Shown: positions 17,893 to 25,984 of the stretch, piece by piece | Layout: each line of letters begins with the position of its first letter | Numbering within the stretch: position 1 is the first letter of the stretch | Source of the DNA: Afifella sp. IM 167 | GTDB lineage: Bacteria; Pseudomonadota; Alphaproteobacteria; Rhizobiales; Afifellaceae | Length of the DNA stretch: 64,000 nt | Reading direction: 5' to 3' | Assembly: GCF_020144925.1 (NCBI RefSeq) | Contig: NZ_NSLC01000004.1 | Coordinates: 62,001 to 126,000 of the forward strand | Translations under genes and position numbers: made by a program | Notes under the pieces: generated by a model | Told to the model about the DNA's origin: nothing | Database searches by the model: none | Seen by the model: only the letters and a program-made list of their open reading frames with translations

Positions 17893-19031
17893 AGGCGCTG
17901 ATCTGGGTGCAGCACCTCCTCGGCACCGGCCATTCGGTGCGCGCCGGCGCCATCGCGCGGGCGCTTCGCGACAAGGGCGTCGCCGTCACGCTCGCCACCG
18001 GCGCTCGCCTGCCCGCCTCGGTTGATACGTCCGGGATCGAAATCGTCGCCCTGCCCCCGGCGCATGCCGCCGACAACGCCTTCAGCGCCATCCTCGACGA
18101 GCATGGCCGCTCCGTCGACGAGACCTGGTGGGAGAAGCGGCGCCGGATCCTGCTTGAGACCGCACGGCGCATCGAGCCGGATATCCTCCTCACGGAGGCT
18201 TTCCCGCTGGCCCGCCGCGCCTTTCGGGCCGAGCTTCTGCCGCTGATCTCGGAGGTGCGGGCTGCTCGCCGAAAGAGCCTCGTCGCCGCCTCTGTCCGGG
18301 ACATTCTGGTGCGCAAGCCGCCGGAGAAGGAAGGCGCGATGGCCGAGCTCGCGCTTGCTCGCTACGACGCGATCCTCGTTCATTCCGATCCCGCCTTCGT
18401 GCGCCTGGAAGACAGTTTCGGCGCCGCGGGCCGGCTCGCAGGGATCACGCATTACACCGGCTATGTTTCGGGCGCCTCCGCCGTGCCCGCCCCGCCCGGC
18501 ATCGGCGAGGCAGAGATCATCGTCTCCTGCGGCGGCGGGGCGGTCGGCAGGGCAATCCTCGACGCCGCCATCGCGGCGCGCGCGCATAGCCGCAAGGCCG
18601 GGCACCTCACATGGCGCATCCTCGCCGGCGCCAACCTGCCGGAAGCGGATTTCTCGCAGCTGGCGGCAGCAGCGCCGGAAGGCGTGATCGTTGAGCGGGC
18701 CCGGCCCGACTTTCCCGACCTTTTGAAACGGGCGCGCCTTTCCGTCAGCCAGGCGGGCTACAACACGGCCGTCGACATCCTTGCCGCAGGGGTCGCGGCC
18801 GTCTTCGTGCCCTTCGCCGAGGGCTCGGAAAGCGAACAGACGCAACGCGCCGAGCTTCTGACAAAAGGAGGTCTTGCCGTCCTCCTGCCGGAGGCCAGAC
18901 TTTCGCCCGAGACGCTCGCCGGGGCGATCGACGAGGCAATGGCACTTCACCCGCCCAGATCCTCCTTGCGCCTCGACGGCGCACGGGAATCGGCGCGATA
19001 CCTGATATCTGCTGCCGGAGAGAAGCGATGA
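17889..19031 (+). CDS. Predicted glycosyltransferase, MurG-like (second COG4671-type copy)
   Basis: A 380-residue GT-B protein related to the first gene of this operon: it opens with WVQHLLGTGHSVRAGAIA (the same acceptor-loop motif), has a CGGGAVG loop near 215 and ends with SQAGYNTAVDI and FAEGSESEQTQRAELL, the donor-base contacts expected in MurG-like enzymes. Overlaps of 4 bases bind it to the flanking genes. The presence of two family members in one operon suggests two distinct linkages are formed. Confidence 0.85.
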   Translation: MKALIWVQHLLGTGHSVRAGAIARALRDKGVAVTLATGARLPASVDTSGIEIVALPPAHAADNAFSAILDEHGRSVDETWWEKRRRILLETARRIEPDILLTEAFPLARRAFRAELLPLISEVRAARRKSLVAASVRDILVRKPPEKEGAMAELALARYDAILVHSDPAFVRLEDSFGAAGRLAGITHYTGYVSGASAVPAPPGIGEAEIIVSCGGGAVGRAILDAAIAARAHSRKAGHLTWRILAGANLPEADFSQLAAAAPEGVIVERARPDFPDLLKRARLSVSQAGYNTAVDILAAGVAAVFVPFAEGSESEQTQRAELLTKGGLAVLLPEARLSPETLAGAIDEAMALHPPRSSLRLDGARESARYLISAAGEKR

Positions 19032-19798
19032 CGAAGGCCGAAGACGAAAAGAGCCGCTTTGTCGAGGCGCTCGACAAGGCCGCGAACGAGGGCTGCGCCA
19101 TATCCTTCTTCTGGCGCGACGACGACGCCACCGAGCCCACCGACGAACTCGACCGGCTGCTCGCCCTCTTCGCCGAGGAGGAACTGCCGCTCGGCCTCGC
19201 CGTCATTCCCGAACCGGCGAGCCCGGAACTTGCCGAAAGGCTGAAGCACCTGCCGGGGGTCGCCGTCCTGCAGCACGGGCTCGCCCATCGCGACCATTCT
19301 CACGAGGGCGAAAAGAAATCGGAATTTCCGGCCTCGCGCGATCTCAGGCGGTGTCTGACGGACATCGAGCTCGGTCGCGAGCGCCTGCATGCGCTCTTTT
19401 CCTCGCCGCTGCCGGTCTTCGTTCCCCCCTGGAACAACATTGCCGATGCCGTGGCGGAGGCGCTGCCGAGCCTCGGCATCTTCGGCCTGTCGCGGCTCGG
19501 CCGCAGCCGCGGGCTTGCGGGCGAGCGCAACGCCCATCTCGACGTCATAGAGTGGCGCACGACACGGGCCTTCATCGGACGGGAAGTGGCCTGGCGGTGC
19601 CTGGCAGATGAGGCGCAGAAGCGGCTTGCGGGAGAAGAGGGCCCGATCGGCATTCTCACGCATCATCTTGCCCACGACGATGGCTGCTGGGATTTCTCGG
19701 CCGAGCTTGTCGAACTCCTTTGCGACCATCGCGGCGCGGCGATGCCGCCGGTCGCCGACATATTCGGCCTCGCCACGAGCGGGGGCGGCGGTGACTGA
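19028..19798 (+). CDS. Polysaccharide deacetylase-like protein
   Basis: A 256-residue protein resembling the NodB/deacetylase fold. FFWRDDDA at about 26-33 supplies the catalytic and metal aspartates; QHGLAHRDHS near 81-90 resembles the HxxxH metal site; FVPPWN near 132 matches the family's substrate-groove motif; and LTHHLAHDD near 210 provides the distal histidine. There is no signal peptide, so it would act on a cytoplasmic sugar intermediate rather than on exported polymer. It overlaps the upstream gene by 4 bases and the sulfotransferase by 8. Confidence 0.78.
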   Translation: MTKAEDEKSRFVEALDKAANEGCAISFFWRDDDATEPTDELDRLLALFAEEELPLGLAVIPEPASPELAERLKHLPGVAVLQHGLAHRDHSHEGEKKSEFPASRDLRRCLTDIELGRERLHALFSSPLPVFVPPWNNIADAVAEALPSLGIFGLSRLGRSRGLAGERNAHLDVIEWRTTRAFIGREVAWRCLADEAQKRLAGEEGPIGILTHHLAHDDGCWDFSAELVELLCDHRGAAMPPVADIFGLATSGGGGD

Positions 19799-20879
19799 GG
19801 CTCCGACGGCGGATGCGCTCTTTCGCGCGGTGAAGAAACTCGGCCTGCTGGAGCATCTGGCCGGACGCGAGGATGCCCGCCTCCTTGCCGATCCCGCCGC
19901 CGCCGCCTTCCTCAAAACGTCCTGGCAGGGCGAGTTCGCCCATCTTCTCGTTTCCACCGACGCACCGGCGGCCGAGCGCGCGCGGATCGGCCATCTGTGG
20001 GCGCTCTCGCTCCAGGACGAGCCGCGCCTGAAGCGCTACGCCGCCACCCATTTCCCGAAGGCTGCCGTGAAGGGCTTCGTCGGCGACGCGGCCGTGATGG
20101 CCTCAGCCCGAGCCGACCCTTTCGGCGAGGAAGCGGAGGTGATGGCGAGCCCGCCGCCCGAGGTCACCTGGGCCATCCTCTGCGCGCCGCGCACGGGCTC
20201 CACCTGGCTCTCCAACCTCGTGCGCGAGACCGGCCTTCTCGGTCGTCCGACCGAGCATCTGCGCCCGCTCATCCGCTTCATGGTGGAGAACCGCCGCGTC
20301 TTCGGCTTCGACTTCGCGCGCTGGCTCGCCCTTCTCGCCCGCAGCGACCAGAAGGATGGGATCTTCGGCACTAAGATCATCCACGATTTCGCGCTGGAAC
20401 TGTCGCCGCTCCTGACCCTGGAGGAACGGCGAAGCGTCGACCGGCTCGCCGCTCGAAGCCACTTCGTGCATTTCCGCCGGCGCGACCGGGCGGCACAGGC
20501 GGTCTCCGAATACCTCGCCGAAGCGACGCGCACCTGGCATGTGCGCAGCCCCGACGGGCTCGCCCGCTACGAGGCGGAGAAAGCCGCCGTTCCCTATGAC
20601 GGGGAGAAAATCGGGGCCGCCTTCGCCCGCCACGGCGCAGCCGAAGAGCGCGTCGCCAGCTGGCTGAAACGCTCCGGCCGGCCGGTGCTGACCCTCTGGT
20701 ACGAGGACGTGCTGGCGGCGCCGCGGGCGGCGATCGAGGAGCTGCACCTGTTTCTCACCGGGCGGCCCGCTCCCGCTTTCCGAATTCCGGAGACGCGCTA
20801 CCAGCGGCTCGGCAACGGCCTGAACGAGGAAATGGCCGGGCGCTTTCGGCGCGAGGCCGGACGGCAGGCCGATCTCTAG
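19791..20879 (+). CDS. Stf0-type sulfotransferase
   Basis: A 362-residue protein starting at GTG 19791 inside the end of the deacetylase gene; a longer open frame extends upstream to 19608 but would overlap by nearly 200 bases. From residue about 125 it has the PAPS-binding 5' loop CAPRTGSTWLS, and then LGRPTEHLRP, FGTKIIHDF and the 3'-phosphate motif HFVHFRRRDRAAQAVS, all as in Stf0 (trehalose 2-sulfotransferase family) enzymes. The first 120 residues are an extra domain of unknown role. It probably sulfates the glycan made by this operon. Confidence 0.88.
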   Translation: MTEAPTADALFRAVKKLGLLEHLAGREDARLLADPAAAAFLKTSWQGEFAHLLVSTDAPAAERARIGHLWALSLQDEPRLKRYAATHFPKAAVKGFVGDAAVMASARADPFGEEAEVMASPPPEVTWAILCAPRTGSTWLSNLVRETGLLGRPTEHLRPLIRFMVENRRVFGFDFARWLALLARSDQKDGIFGTKIIHDFALELSPLLTLEERRSVDRLAARSHFVHFRRRDRAAQAVSEYLAEATRTWHVRSPDGLARYEAEKAAVPYDGEKIGAAFARHGAAEERVASWLKRSGRPVLTLWYEDVLAAPRAAIEELHLFLTGRPAPAFRIPETRYQRLGNGLNEEMAGRFRREAGRQADL

Positions 20880-20885
20880 CCGGGC

Positions 20886-21857
20886 CTAGAGGCCGAGTTC
20901 CCCGCAGGTCGCGGCCGAAAGCATGTCCGTGCAATCGGCCGAGCGGGCGAAATCGTCGTAGATCAGGCTCCAGCTGCCCTTGTCCGCATCCCGGTAGGGA
21001 CCGAACTTGAAGTACTGGCGAGGACCGAGATCGCGGTGGCCGATCTTGCCGGTGACGCTAGCGACGTGCTTTTCGTTCACAAAGATCTCGATCCGCCCGT
21101 CACCCTCAGGGTCCGGCCGGACGAAGACGACGAAGTTGAACCAGCCGTCCTCGGCCTCGGGCAGGGCCGGCAGGTAGCGCTTCACCGAGATCTCGCGCGT
21201 GCAGGCATCGTATTCCGACTTGCGCTCCGGCCGCTCGCCCGCCTCGGCGATCACCCAGCCGCGGCTTTGCGCATCATAGGGCCGCGACCAGATCGCCATC
21301 TCCTCGCCGGTGCAGGGGAATTTCGTCGTGCCGTCCGGGTTCTTCTCGCCTTGAAGCAGATGCGTCTCGACGGTGAAGAACATCTTCCCCTCGCGCAGGC
21401 GCAGCGCCAGGAACGGACTGGAATTTCCCGGCACGCCCTTGGGCACGGTGCGCTTCCACTGGGCCATGACATGGCGATGGTCGGCCATCGGCCGGCCGCC
21501 CGCAAAGCGGACGGAAAACCGGTACCAGACCGGCGTGCCGTAGGGCAGCTGGCGGTCCTTCGCCTCCCACAGTTCGGCGCGCTCGGAGCAGTCCTCGGCG
21601 CCCTTCGGGCAATGCTCCGAAAGGGTGAGCTCGATGGCGCGCGAGCCATTCCGACCGGCGCCTTGAAGGAAGCGGAAATGACCGGCCTCCTGCTCGAAAT
21701 TGTCCTTGTAGTAGAGCGCGCCGCGGGTCGTGAGGTCGCCCGCCTCAAAGTCCTCGGAGAGCGCGGCGCCTGGCGCGTCCGTCTCCTGCGCGGCGGCGAT
21801 TGCCGGCGGCACGAGAAGGCTCGCCAGCAGCAGGACAACGACCGGTCTCAGGCTCAT
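20886..21857 (-). CDS. Secreted polysaccharide lyase, heparin lyase I-like fold
   Basis: A 323-residue exported protein with a clear signal peptide (residues 1-23, MSLRPVVVLLLASLLVPPAI then AAAQE). The body matches the Polysacc_lyase (PF14099) jelly-roll family: CSERAELW near 90, VWYRFSVRF near 109, and HVMAQWKRT near 128, which holds the catalytic-groove His and Gln. It is convergent with the sulfotransferase gene, stopping 6 bases away. It may trim or degrade an acidic, possibly sulfated, polysaccharide in the periplasm; a link to the neighbouring glycan operon is inference. Confidence 0.82.
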   Translation of the reverse strand: MSLRPVVVLLLASLLVPPAIAAAQETDAPGAALSEDFEAGDLTTRGALYYKDNFEQEAGHFRFLQGAGRNGSRAIELTLSEHCPKGAEDCSERAELWEAKDRQLPYGTPVWYRFSVRFAGGRPMADHRHVMAQWKRTVPKGVPGNSSPFLALRLREGKMFFTVETHLLQGEKNPDGTTKFPCTGEEMAIWSRPYDAQSRGWVIAEAGERPERKSEYDACTREISVKRYLPALPEAEDGWFNFVVFVRPDPEGDGRIEIFVNEKHVASVTGKIGHRDLGPRQYFKFGPYRDADKGSWSLIYDDFARSADCTDMLSAATCGELGL

Positions 21858-22307
21858 TCGGCTCCTCCGGAAAGTCGGCGGACCCTAGCGGCGCCCGCGC
21901 GGCTGCACAACGGATCGATCCCGCAGGCAGTAGGAAAGCCGGCGGCAAGTATTGCCGCGCATCGTCGTGTCTGTCGTCCACATGTCATGGCAGGCGGCTA
22001 AGCTTTCCTTGCGGCGCGGCCCCGCGCTGCAGCCGGGCTTGCAAAAAAGTCCGACGACCTGCCGGTCCCCAGCCTTTGCAGGTTCCCTTCAGCCCGCTTC
22101 GGCGGGCGTTTTTTTGCACCGGTTTCCGTAACGACAGGGCCAAAATTCAGGCAACTTGGCGTCTTGCAGGCATCACCGCCGAGTGCGACAACAATTGCCA
22201 AGCACTTGAATCTGCGAAGGCGCCGAAGAGCACCGGCAGAGCTTCTGCGGACAGGGGAACAACTCCTGCCGCATGTCCAGCCCGCACCCGCGGGAACAGG
22301 CGAGGAA
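21858..22307. other. 450-bp intergenic region between lyase and importer operon
   Basis: No convincing coding sequence. It must hold the lyase promoter (minus) and the promoter of the branched-chain-type importer (plus). It also contains a GC-rich palindrome near 22012 and an ACCTGC / GCAGGT inverted repeat (about 22054-22083), followed by a strong plus-strand terminator at 22092-22115. The combination suggests a small RNA or a leader that ends at this terminator. The 140 bases upstream of the ATPase start contain a frame in phase with the gene, which I treat as leader. Confidence 0.5.
22092..22115 (+). terminator. Rho-independent terminator with TTCG loop
   Basis: Stem GCCCGC / GCGGGC (22092-22097 and 22102-22107) closed by a TTCG tetraloop, followed by G and seven Ts. 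Strong and oriented to the right, yet no protein gene on the plus strand lies upstream within 1.2 kb, so it must end a short transcript starting in the intergenic region or prevent read-through from the glycan operon. Confidence 0.8.
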
Positions 22308-23060
22308 ATGTCCGAGTTCATTCTGGAAACCCAGAATCTCACCAAGTATTTCGCCGGCTTCGCGGCCGTGAGCGGCGTCAATCTCGCAGTTCGCGAGGGC
22401 ACGATCCATGCCCTGATCGGCCCGAACGGCGCCGGCAAGACGACCTGCTTCAACCTCATTACCAAGTTCCTGCAGCCCTCCTCCGGGACGATCCGCTACG
22501 CCGGCCACGACATCACGAAGACGTCGCCGCACGCCGTGGCGCAGGAGGGGCTGGTGCGGTCCTTCCAGATCTCGGCGGTCTTTCCGCATCTGACGGCGCT
22601 GGAGAACGTGCGCCTCGCGCTGCAGCGCCCGACGGGGCTCTCCTTCCATTTCTGGAAGCCGGCGAGCGCCCTCCACCGGCTGCACGAGCGGGCGCACGAG
22701 CTGCTGGAAGCCGTCGGCCTGTCCGAATTCACCAACACCCAGGCCGTGGAAATGCCTTACGGGCGCAAGCGCGCGCTGGAGATTGCGACGACGCTGGCTC
22801 TGGAGCCGAAAATGATGCTCCTCGACGAGCCCATGGCCGGCATGGGGCACGAGGACATTTCGCGCGTCTCCGAGCTCATCCGGCAGGTGGCGAAGAACCG
22901 GACGGTGCTGATGGTGGAGCACAACCTGGAGGTCGTCGCCGACCTTTCGGACACGATCACGGTGCTGCAGCGCGGCCAGGTGCTGGCGGAGGGCTCCTAC
23001 GAGGAAGTCTCGCGCAATCCCGAAGTGCGGCAGGCCTATATGGGTACCGGCGATGAGTGA
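22308..23060 (+). CDS. ABC transporter ATPase, LivG-like
   Basis: A 250-residue ATPase of the branched-chain amino acid (HAAT) importer family. Walker A is GPNGAGKTT near 36, and Walker B is MMLLDEPMAGMG. The signature is replaced by the LivG-type MPYGRKRALEIA, normal for this subfamily. The ATG at 22308 follows GAGGAA. It works with the LivF-like ATPase, overlapping it by 8 bases, and the two permeases downstream. Confidence 0.93.
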   Translation: MSEFILETQNLTKYFAGFAAVSGVNLAVREGTIHALIGPNGAGKTTCFNLITKFLQPSSGTIRYAGHDITKTSPHAVAQEGLVRSFQISAVFPHLTALENVRLALQRPTGLSFHFWKPASALHRLHERAHELLEAVGLSEFTNTQAVEMPYGRKRALEIATTLALEPKMMLLDEPMAGMGHEDISRVSELIRQVAKNRTVLMVEHNLEVVADLSDTITVLQRGQVLAEGSYEEVSRNPEVRQAYMGTGDE

Positions 23061-23766
23061 TGGCACGCCCATCCTGGAGGTGGAGAACCTCCACGCCTGG
23101 TACGGCGAATCCCACATCCTTCACGGCATCGACTTCTCCGTCCACGAGGGCGAGGTGGTCAGCCTCCTGGGCCGCAACGGCGCGGGCAAGACCACGACGC
23201 TGCGCGCCATCATGGGCCTGGTCGGCAGGCGCGAGGGCTCCATCCGCCTCAACGGCGAGGAGACCATCGGCCTCAAGCCCGACAAGATCGCCCGCCGCGG
23301 CATCGCCTACTGCCCCGAGGAGCGCGGCATCTTCGCCAGCCTGACGGTGAAGGAGAACCTGCTCCTTCCCCCGCAGGTGCAGGAGGGCGGGCTGCCGCTG
23401 GAGGAGATCTACGAGCTCTTCCCCAACCTCAAGGAACGGCTCTCCGGCGCCTCCGGCACCCGGCTCTCGGGGGGCGAGCAGCAGATGCTGGCGATCGGCC
23501 GGATCCTCAGGACGGGTGCCCGCCTGCTGCTTCTCGACGAGCCGACCGAAGGGCTCGCCCCCGTCATCGTGCAGCAGATCGGGCGCAGCGTGCGCCGTCT
23601 GCAGGAGCTCGGCTTCACCATCCTGCTGGTGGAGCAGAATTTCCACTTCGCGGCCCGGCTTGCGGACCGCCACTACATCGTCGAGCACGGCCACGTGGTC
23701 GACAATTACAAGCGCGCGGACATCAAGGAACGGATGGACGAGCTCAACGAGCTTCTGGGCGTGTGA
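23053..23766 (+). CDS. ABC transporter ATPase, LivF-like
   Basis: A 237-residue ATPase with Walker A GRNGAGKTT near 36, signature LSGGEQQML near 136 and Walker B LLLLDEPTEGLAP, all standard for LivF-type proteins. It forms a heterodimer with the LivG-like subunit. A 39-base gap with a GGAGG-like site precedes the binding-protein gene. Confidence 0.94.
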   Translation: MSDGTPILEVENLHAWYGESHILHGIDFSVHEGEVVSLLGRNGAGKTTTLRAIMGLVGRREGSIRLNGEETIGLKPDKIARRGIAYCPEERGIFASLTVKENLLLPPQVQEGGLPLEEIYELFPNLKERLSGASGTRLSGGEQQMLAIGRILRTGARLLLLDEPTEGLAPVIVQQIGRSVRRLQELGFTILLVEQNFHFAARLADRHYIVEHGHVVDNYKRADIKERMDELNELLGV

Positions 23767-23805
23767 ATACGGGTCCGGAGGAAAGAAACGAATGAGAGGA
23801 ACCCC

Positions 23806-25029
23806 ATGAGACTTCATCGACTGGCACTCGCATCCTCGGCTCTCGTAGCTTTCGGCACGGTCCTCGCCGGCGCGGCGCAGGCCGAAATTTCGGACGACGC
23901 CGTGAAGATCGGCGTCCTGAACGACCGCTCCGGGCTCTATGCCGACCTTTCCGGCGAAGGCTCCGTCGTGGCGGCCCGCATGGCCGTGGAGGATTTCGGC
24001 GGAACGGTGAACGGCAAGGCGATCGAGGTGCTTTCGGCCGACCACCAGAACAAGCCGGATGTCGGCTCCAACATCGCGCGGCAATGGATCGACCAGGACG
24101 GCGTCGACGTCATCGTCGACGTCCCGACCTCCTCCGTGGCGCTCGCCGTCCAGCAGGTGACCTCGGAGAAGGACACCGCCTTCCTGGATTCGGGCGCGGC
24201 GACGACCGCCCTTACCAACGACCAGTGCGCCCCGACCTTCGTGCATTGGACCTACGACACCTATGCGCTCTCCGTCGGCACCGGCAAGGCGGTCGTCGAC
24301 GAGGGCGGCAAGAGCTGGTTCTTCCTGACGGCCGACTACGCCTTCGGCCATCAGCTGGAGAAGGACACGGCCGCCGTCGTGGAGGCAAACGGCGGAACGG
24401 TGGTCGGCTCGGTGAACCATCCCCTGTCGAGCAGCGACTTCTCCTCCTTCCTGCTGCAGGCGCAGGCTTCCGGCGCCGACGTGATCGGCCTTGCGAATGC
24501 CGGCGGCGACACCACCAACGCCATCAAGCAGGCGAACTCCTTCGGCATCGTGCAGGGCGGACAGAAGCTGGCGGCCCTCCTCGGCTTCATCACCGATGTC
24601 GACGCGCTCGGCCTCGATGTCGCCCAGGGGCTGACGCTGACCACGGGCTTTTACTGGGACCGCAACGAGGACACGCGCAAGTTCGCCGACCGCTTCGCGG
24701 AGAAGATGAACGGGCAGAAGCCGACGATGGTCCAGGCGGGCGTCTATTCGGCCGTTATGCACTACCTGAAGGCCGTGGAAGAGATCGACGACGACGGCGG
24801 CAAGGCGGCTGTCGACCAGATGAAGAAGATGCCGATCAACGACTTCTTCGCCGAGGACGGCACGATCCGCGAGGACGGCCGCATGGTGCACGACATGTAC
24901 CTCGTGCAGGTGAAGAAGCCCGGCGATTCCGCCGGAAAGTGGGACTATTACGAGATCGTCAAGACGATCCCCGGCTCGGAGGCCTTCCTGCCGATCGAGA
25001 AGAGCTCCTGCAGCCTCGCGAAGAAATAG
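23806..25029 (+). CDS. Branched-chain-amino-acid-type ABC substrate-binding protein
   Basis: A 407-residue periplasmic binding protein (Peripla_BP_6 / LivK-like type). Signal peptide residues 1-25 end at AQA|EI. The mature start VKIGVLNDRSGLYADLSGEG is the ligand-loop opening of the family. FLDSGAATTALTNDQCAPTF and WFFLTADYAFGHQLEKD are typical domain-2 segments. Homologues of this subgroup bind branched-chain, aromatic or amide-like compounds; the exact ligand is not evident. It is separated from the permease gene by 64 bases containing a strong hairpin. Confidence 0.92.
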   Translation: MRLHRLALASSALVAFGTVLAGAAQAEISDDAVKIGVLNDRSGLYADLSGEGSVVAARMAVEDFGGTVNGKAIEVLSADHQNKPDVGSNIARQWIDQDGVDVIVDVPTSSVALAVQQVTSEKDTAFLDSGAATTALTNDQCAPTFVHWTYDTYALSVGTGKAVVDEGGKSWFFLTADYAFGHQLEKDTAAVVEANGGTVVGSVNHPLSSSDFSSFLLQAQASGADVIGLANAGGDTTNAIKQANSFGIVQGGQKLAALLGFITDVDALGLDVAQGLTLTTGFYWDRNEDTRKFADRFAEKMNGQKPTMVQAGVYSAVMHYLKAVEEIDDDGGKAAVDQMKKMPINDFFAEDGTIREDGRMVHDMYLVQVKKPGDSAGKWDYYEIVKTIPGSEAFLPIEKSSCSLAKK

Positions 25030-25047
25030 GCCGCGCAGGATTTCAAA

Positions 25048-25071
25048 CCCGGGGCGGCGCGCCGCTCCGGG
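25048..25071 (+). repeat. Intercistronic hairpin after the LivK-type gene
   Basis: A 24-base near-perfect palindrome (12-base arms with one G-T pair, centre GCGC), placed 18 bases after the binding-protein stop and 22 bases before the permease start. No T-run follows. Probably an mRNA-stabilising or partial-termination element favouring binding-protein synthesis. Confidence 0.6.
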
Positions 25072-25093
25072 CCCTCGCTCACAGGGAGCCTCG

Positions 25094-25984
25094 ATGCAGG
25101 AAATCTTCGGCGTGCCGGCGCCGCTCCTTTTCGGCCAGCTTCTCATCGGGCTGATCAACGGGTCGTTCTACGCCCTGCTCAGCCTCGGCCTGGCGGTGAT
25201 CTTCGGCGTCCTCAACATCATCAACTTCGCCCATGGGGCGCTCTACATGATGGGCGCCTTCGTCGCCTGGCTGTTGCTCAACTATCTCGGCATCGGCTAC
25301 TGGCCGGGCCTCATCCTGGCGCCGCTCATCGTCGGCGCCGTGGGCATCGTCATCGAGCGCGCGATGCTCTCGCATCTTTACGACCTCGACCACCTCTACG
25401 GGCTGCTGCTGACCTTCGGCCTCGCCCTCATCATCGAGGGCACCTTCATCAACTTCTACGGCGTCTCCGGCCAGCCCTACGCGCCGCCGGAAATCCTCAA
25501 CGGCGGATACAATCTCGGCTTCATGTTCCTGCCGAAATACCGGGCCTGGGTAATCGTCGCCTCGCTCGCCGTCTGTCTCGGCACCTGGCTTCTCATCGAG
25601 CGCACGCGGCTCGGCGCCTATCTGCGCGCCGCCGTCGAAAGACCCGACCTCGTGCGCGCCTTCGGCATCAACGTGCCGCTGATGATGACGCTGACCTACG
25701 GCTTCGCCGTCGGGCTGGCAGGCTTCGCCGGCATCCTGGCCGCCCCCGTCTATACCGTCAGCCCCATCATGGGACAGAACCTGATCATCGTCGTCTTCGC
25801 CATCGTCGTCATCGGCGGGCTCGGCTCGATCCTCGGCTCGATCGTGACGGGCCTCGGAATCGGCCTCATCGAGGGGCTGACGCGCACCTTCTATCCGGAA
25901 GCCTCCTCCACGGTCGTCTTCGTCATCATGGCGATCGTTCTCATCCTGCGGCCCAACGGCCTCTTCGGGAGGCCGCGCGAATGA
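25094..25984 (+). CDS. ABC transporter permease, LivH-like
   Basis: A 296-residue inner-membrane permease with about eight hydrophobic segments. The LivH landmark LGLAVIFGVLNIINFAHG (about 29-46) is followed by GALYMMGAF, and the coupling region is around GAYLRAAVERPDLVRAFGI. It overlaps the LivM-type gene by 4 bases. Confidence 0.94.
   Translation: MQEIFGVPAPLLFGQLLIGLINGSFYALLSLGLAVIFGVLNIINFAHGALYMMGAFVAWLLLNYLGIGYWPGLILAPLIVGAVGIVIERAMLSHLYDLDHLYGLLLTFGLALIIEGTFINFYGVSGQPYAPPEILNGGYNLGFMFLPKYRAWVIVASLAVCLGTWLLIERTRLGAYLRAAVERPDLVRAFGINVPLMMTLTYGFAVGLAGFAGILAAPVYTVSPIMGQNLIIVVFAIVVIGGLGSILGSIVTGLGIGLIEGLTRTFYPEASSTVVFVIMAIVLILRPNGLFGRPRE

Noticed and set aside
22164-22307. N-terminal extension of the LivG-like gene
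   Set aside because: In frame but Arg/Pro-rich and not part of the ATPase family; the ATG at 22308 has a ribosome site and gives the normal length.
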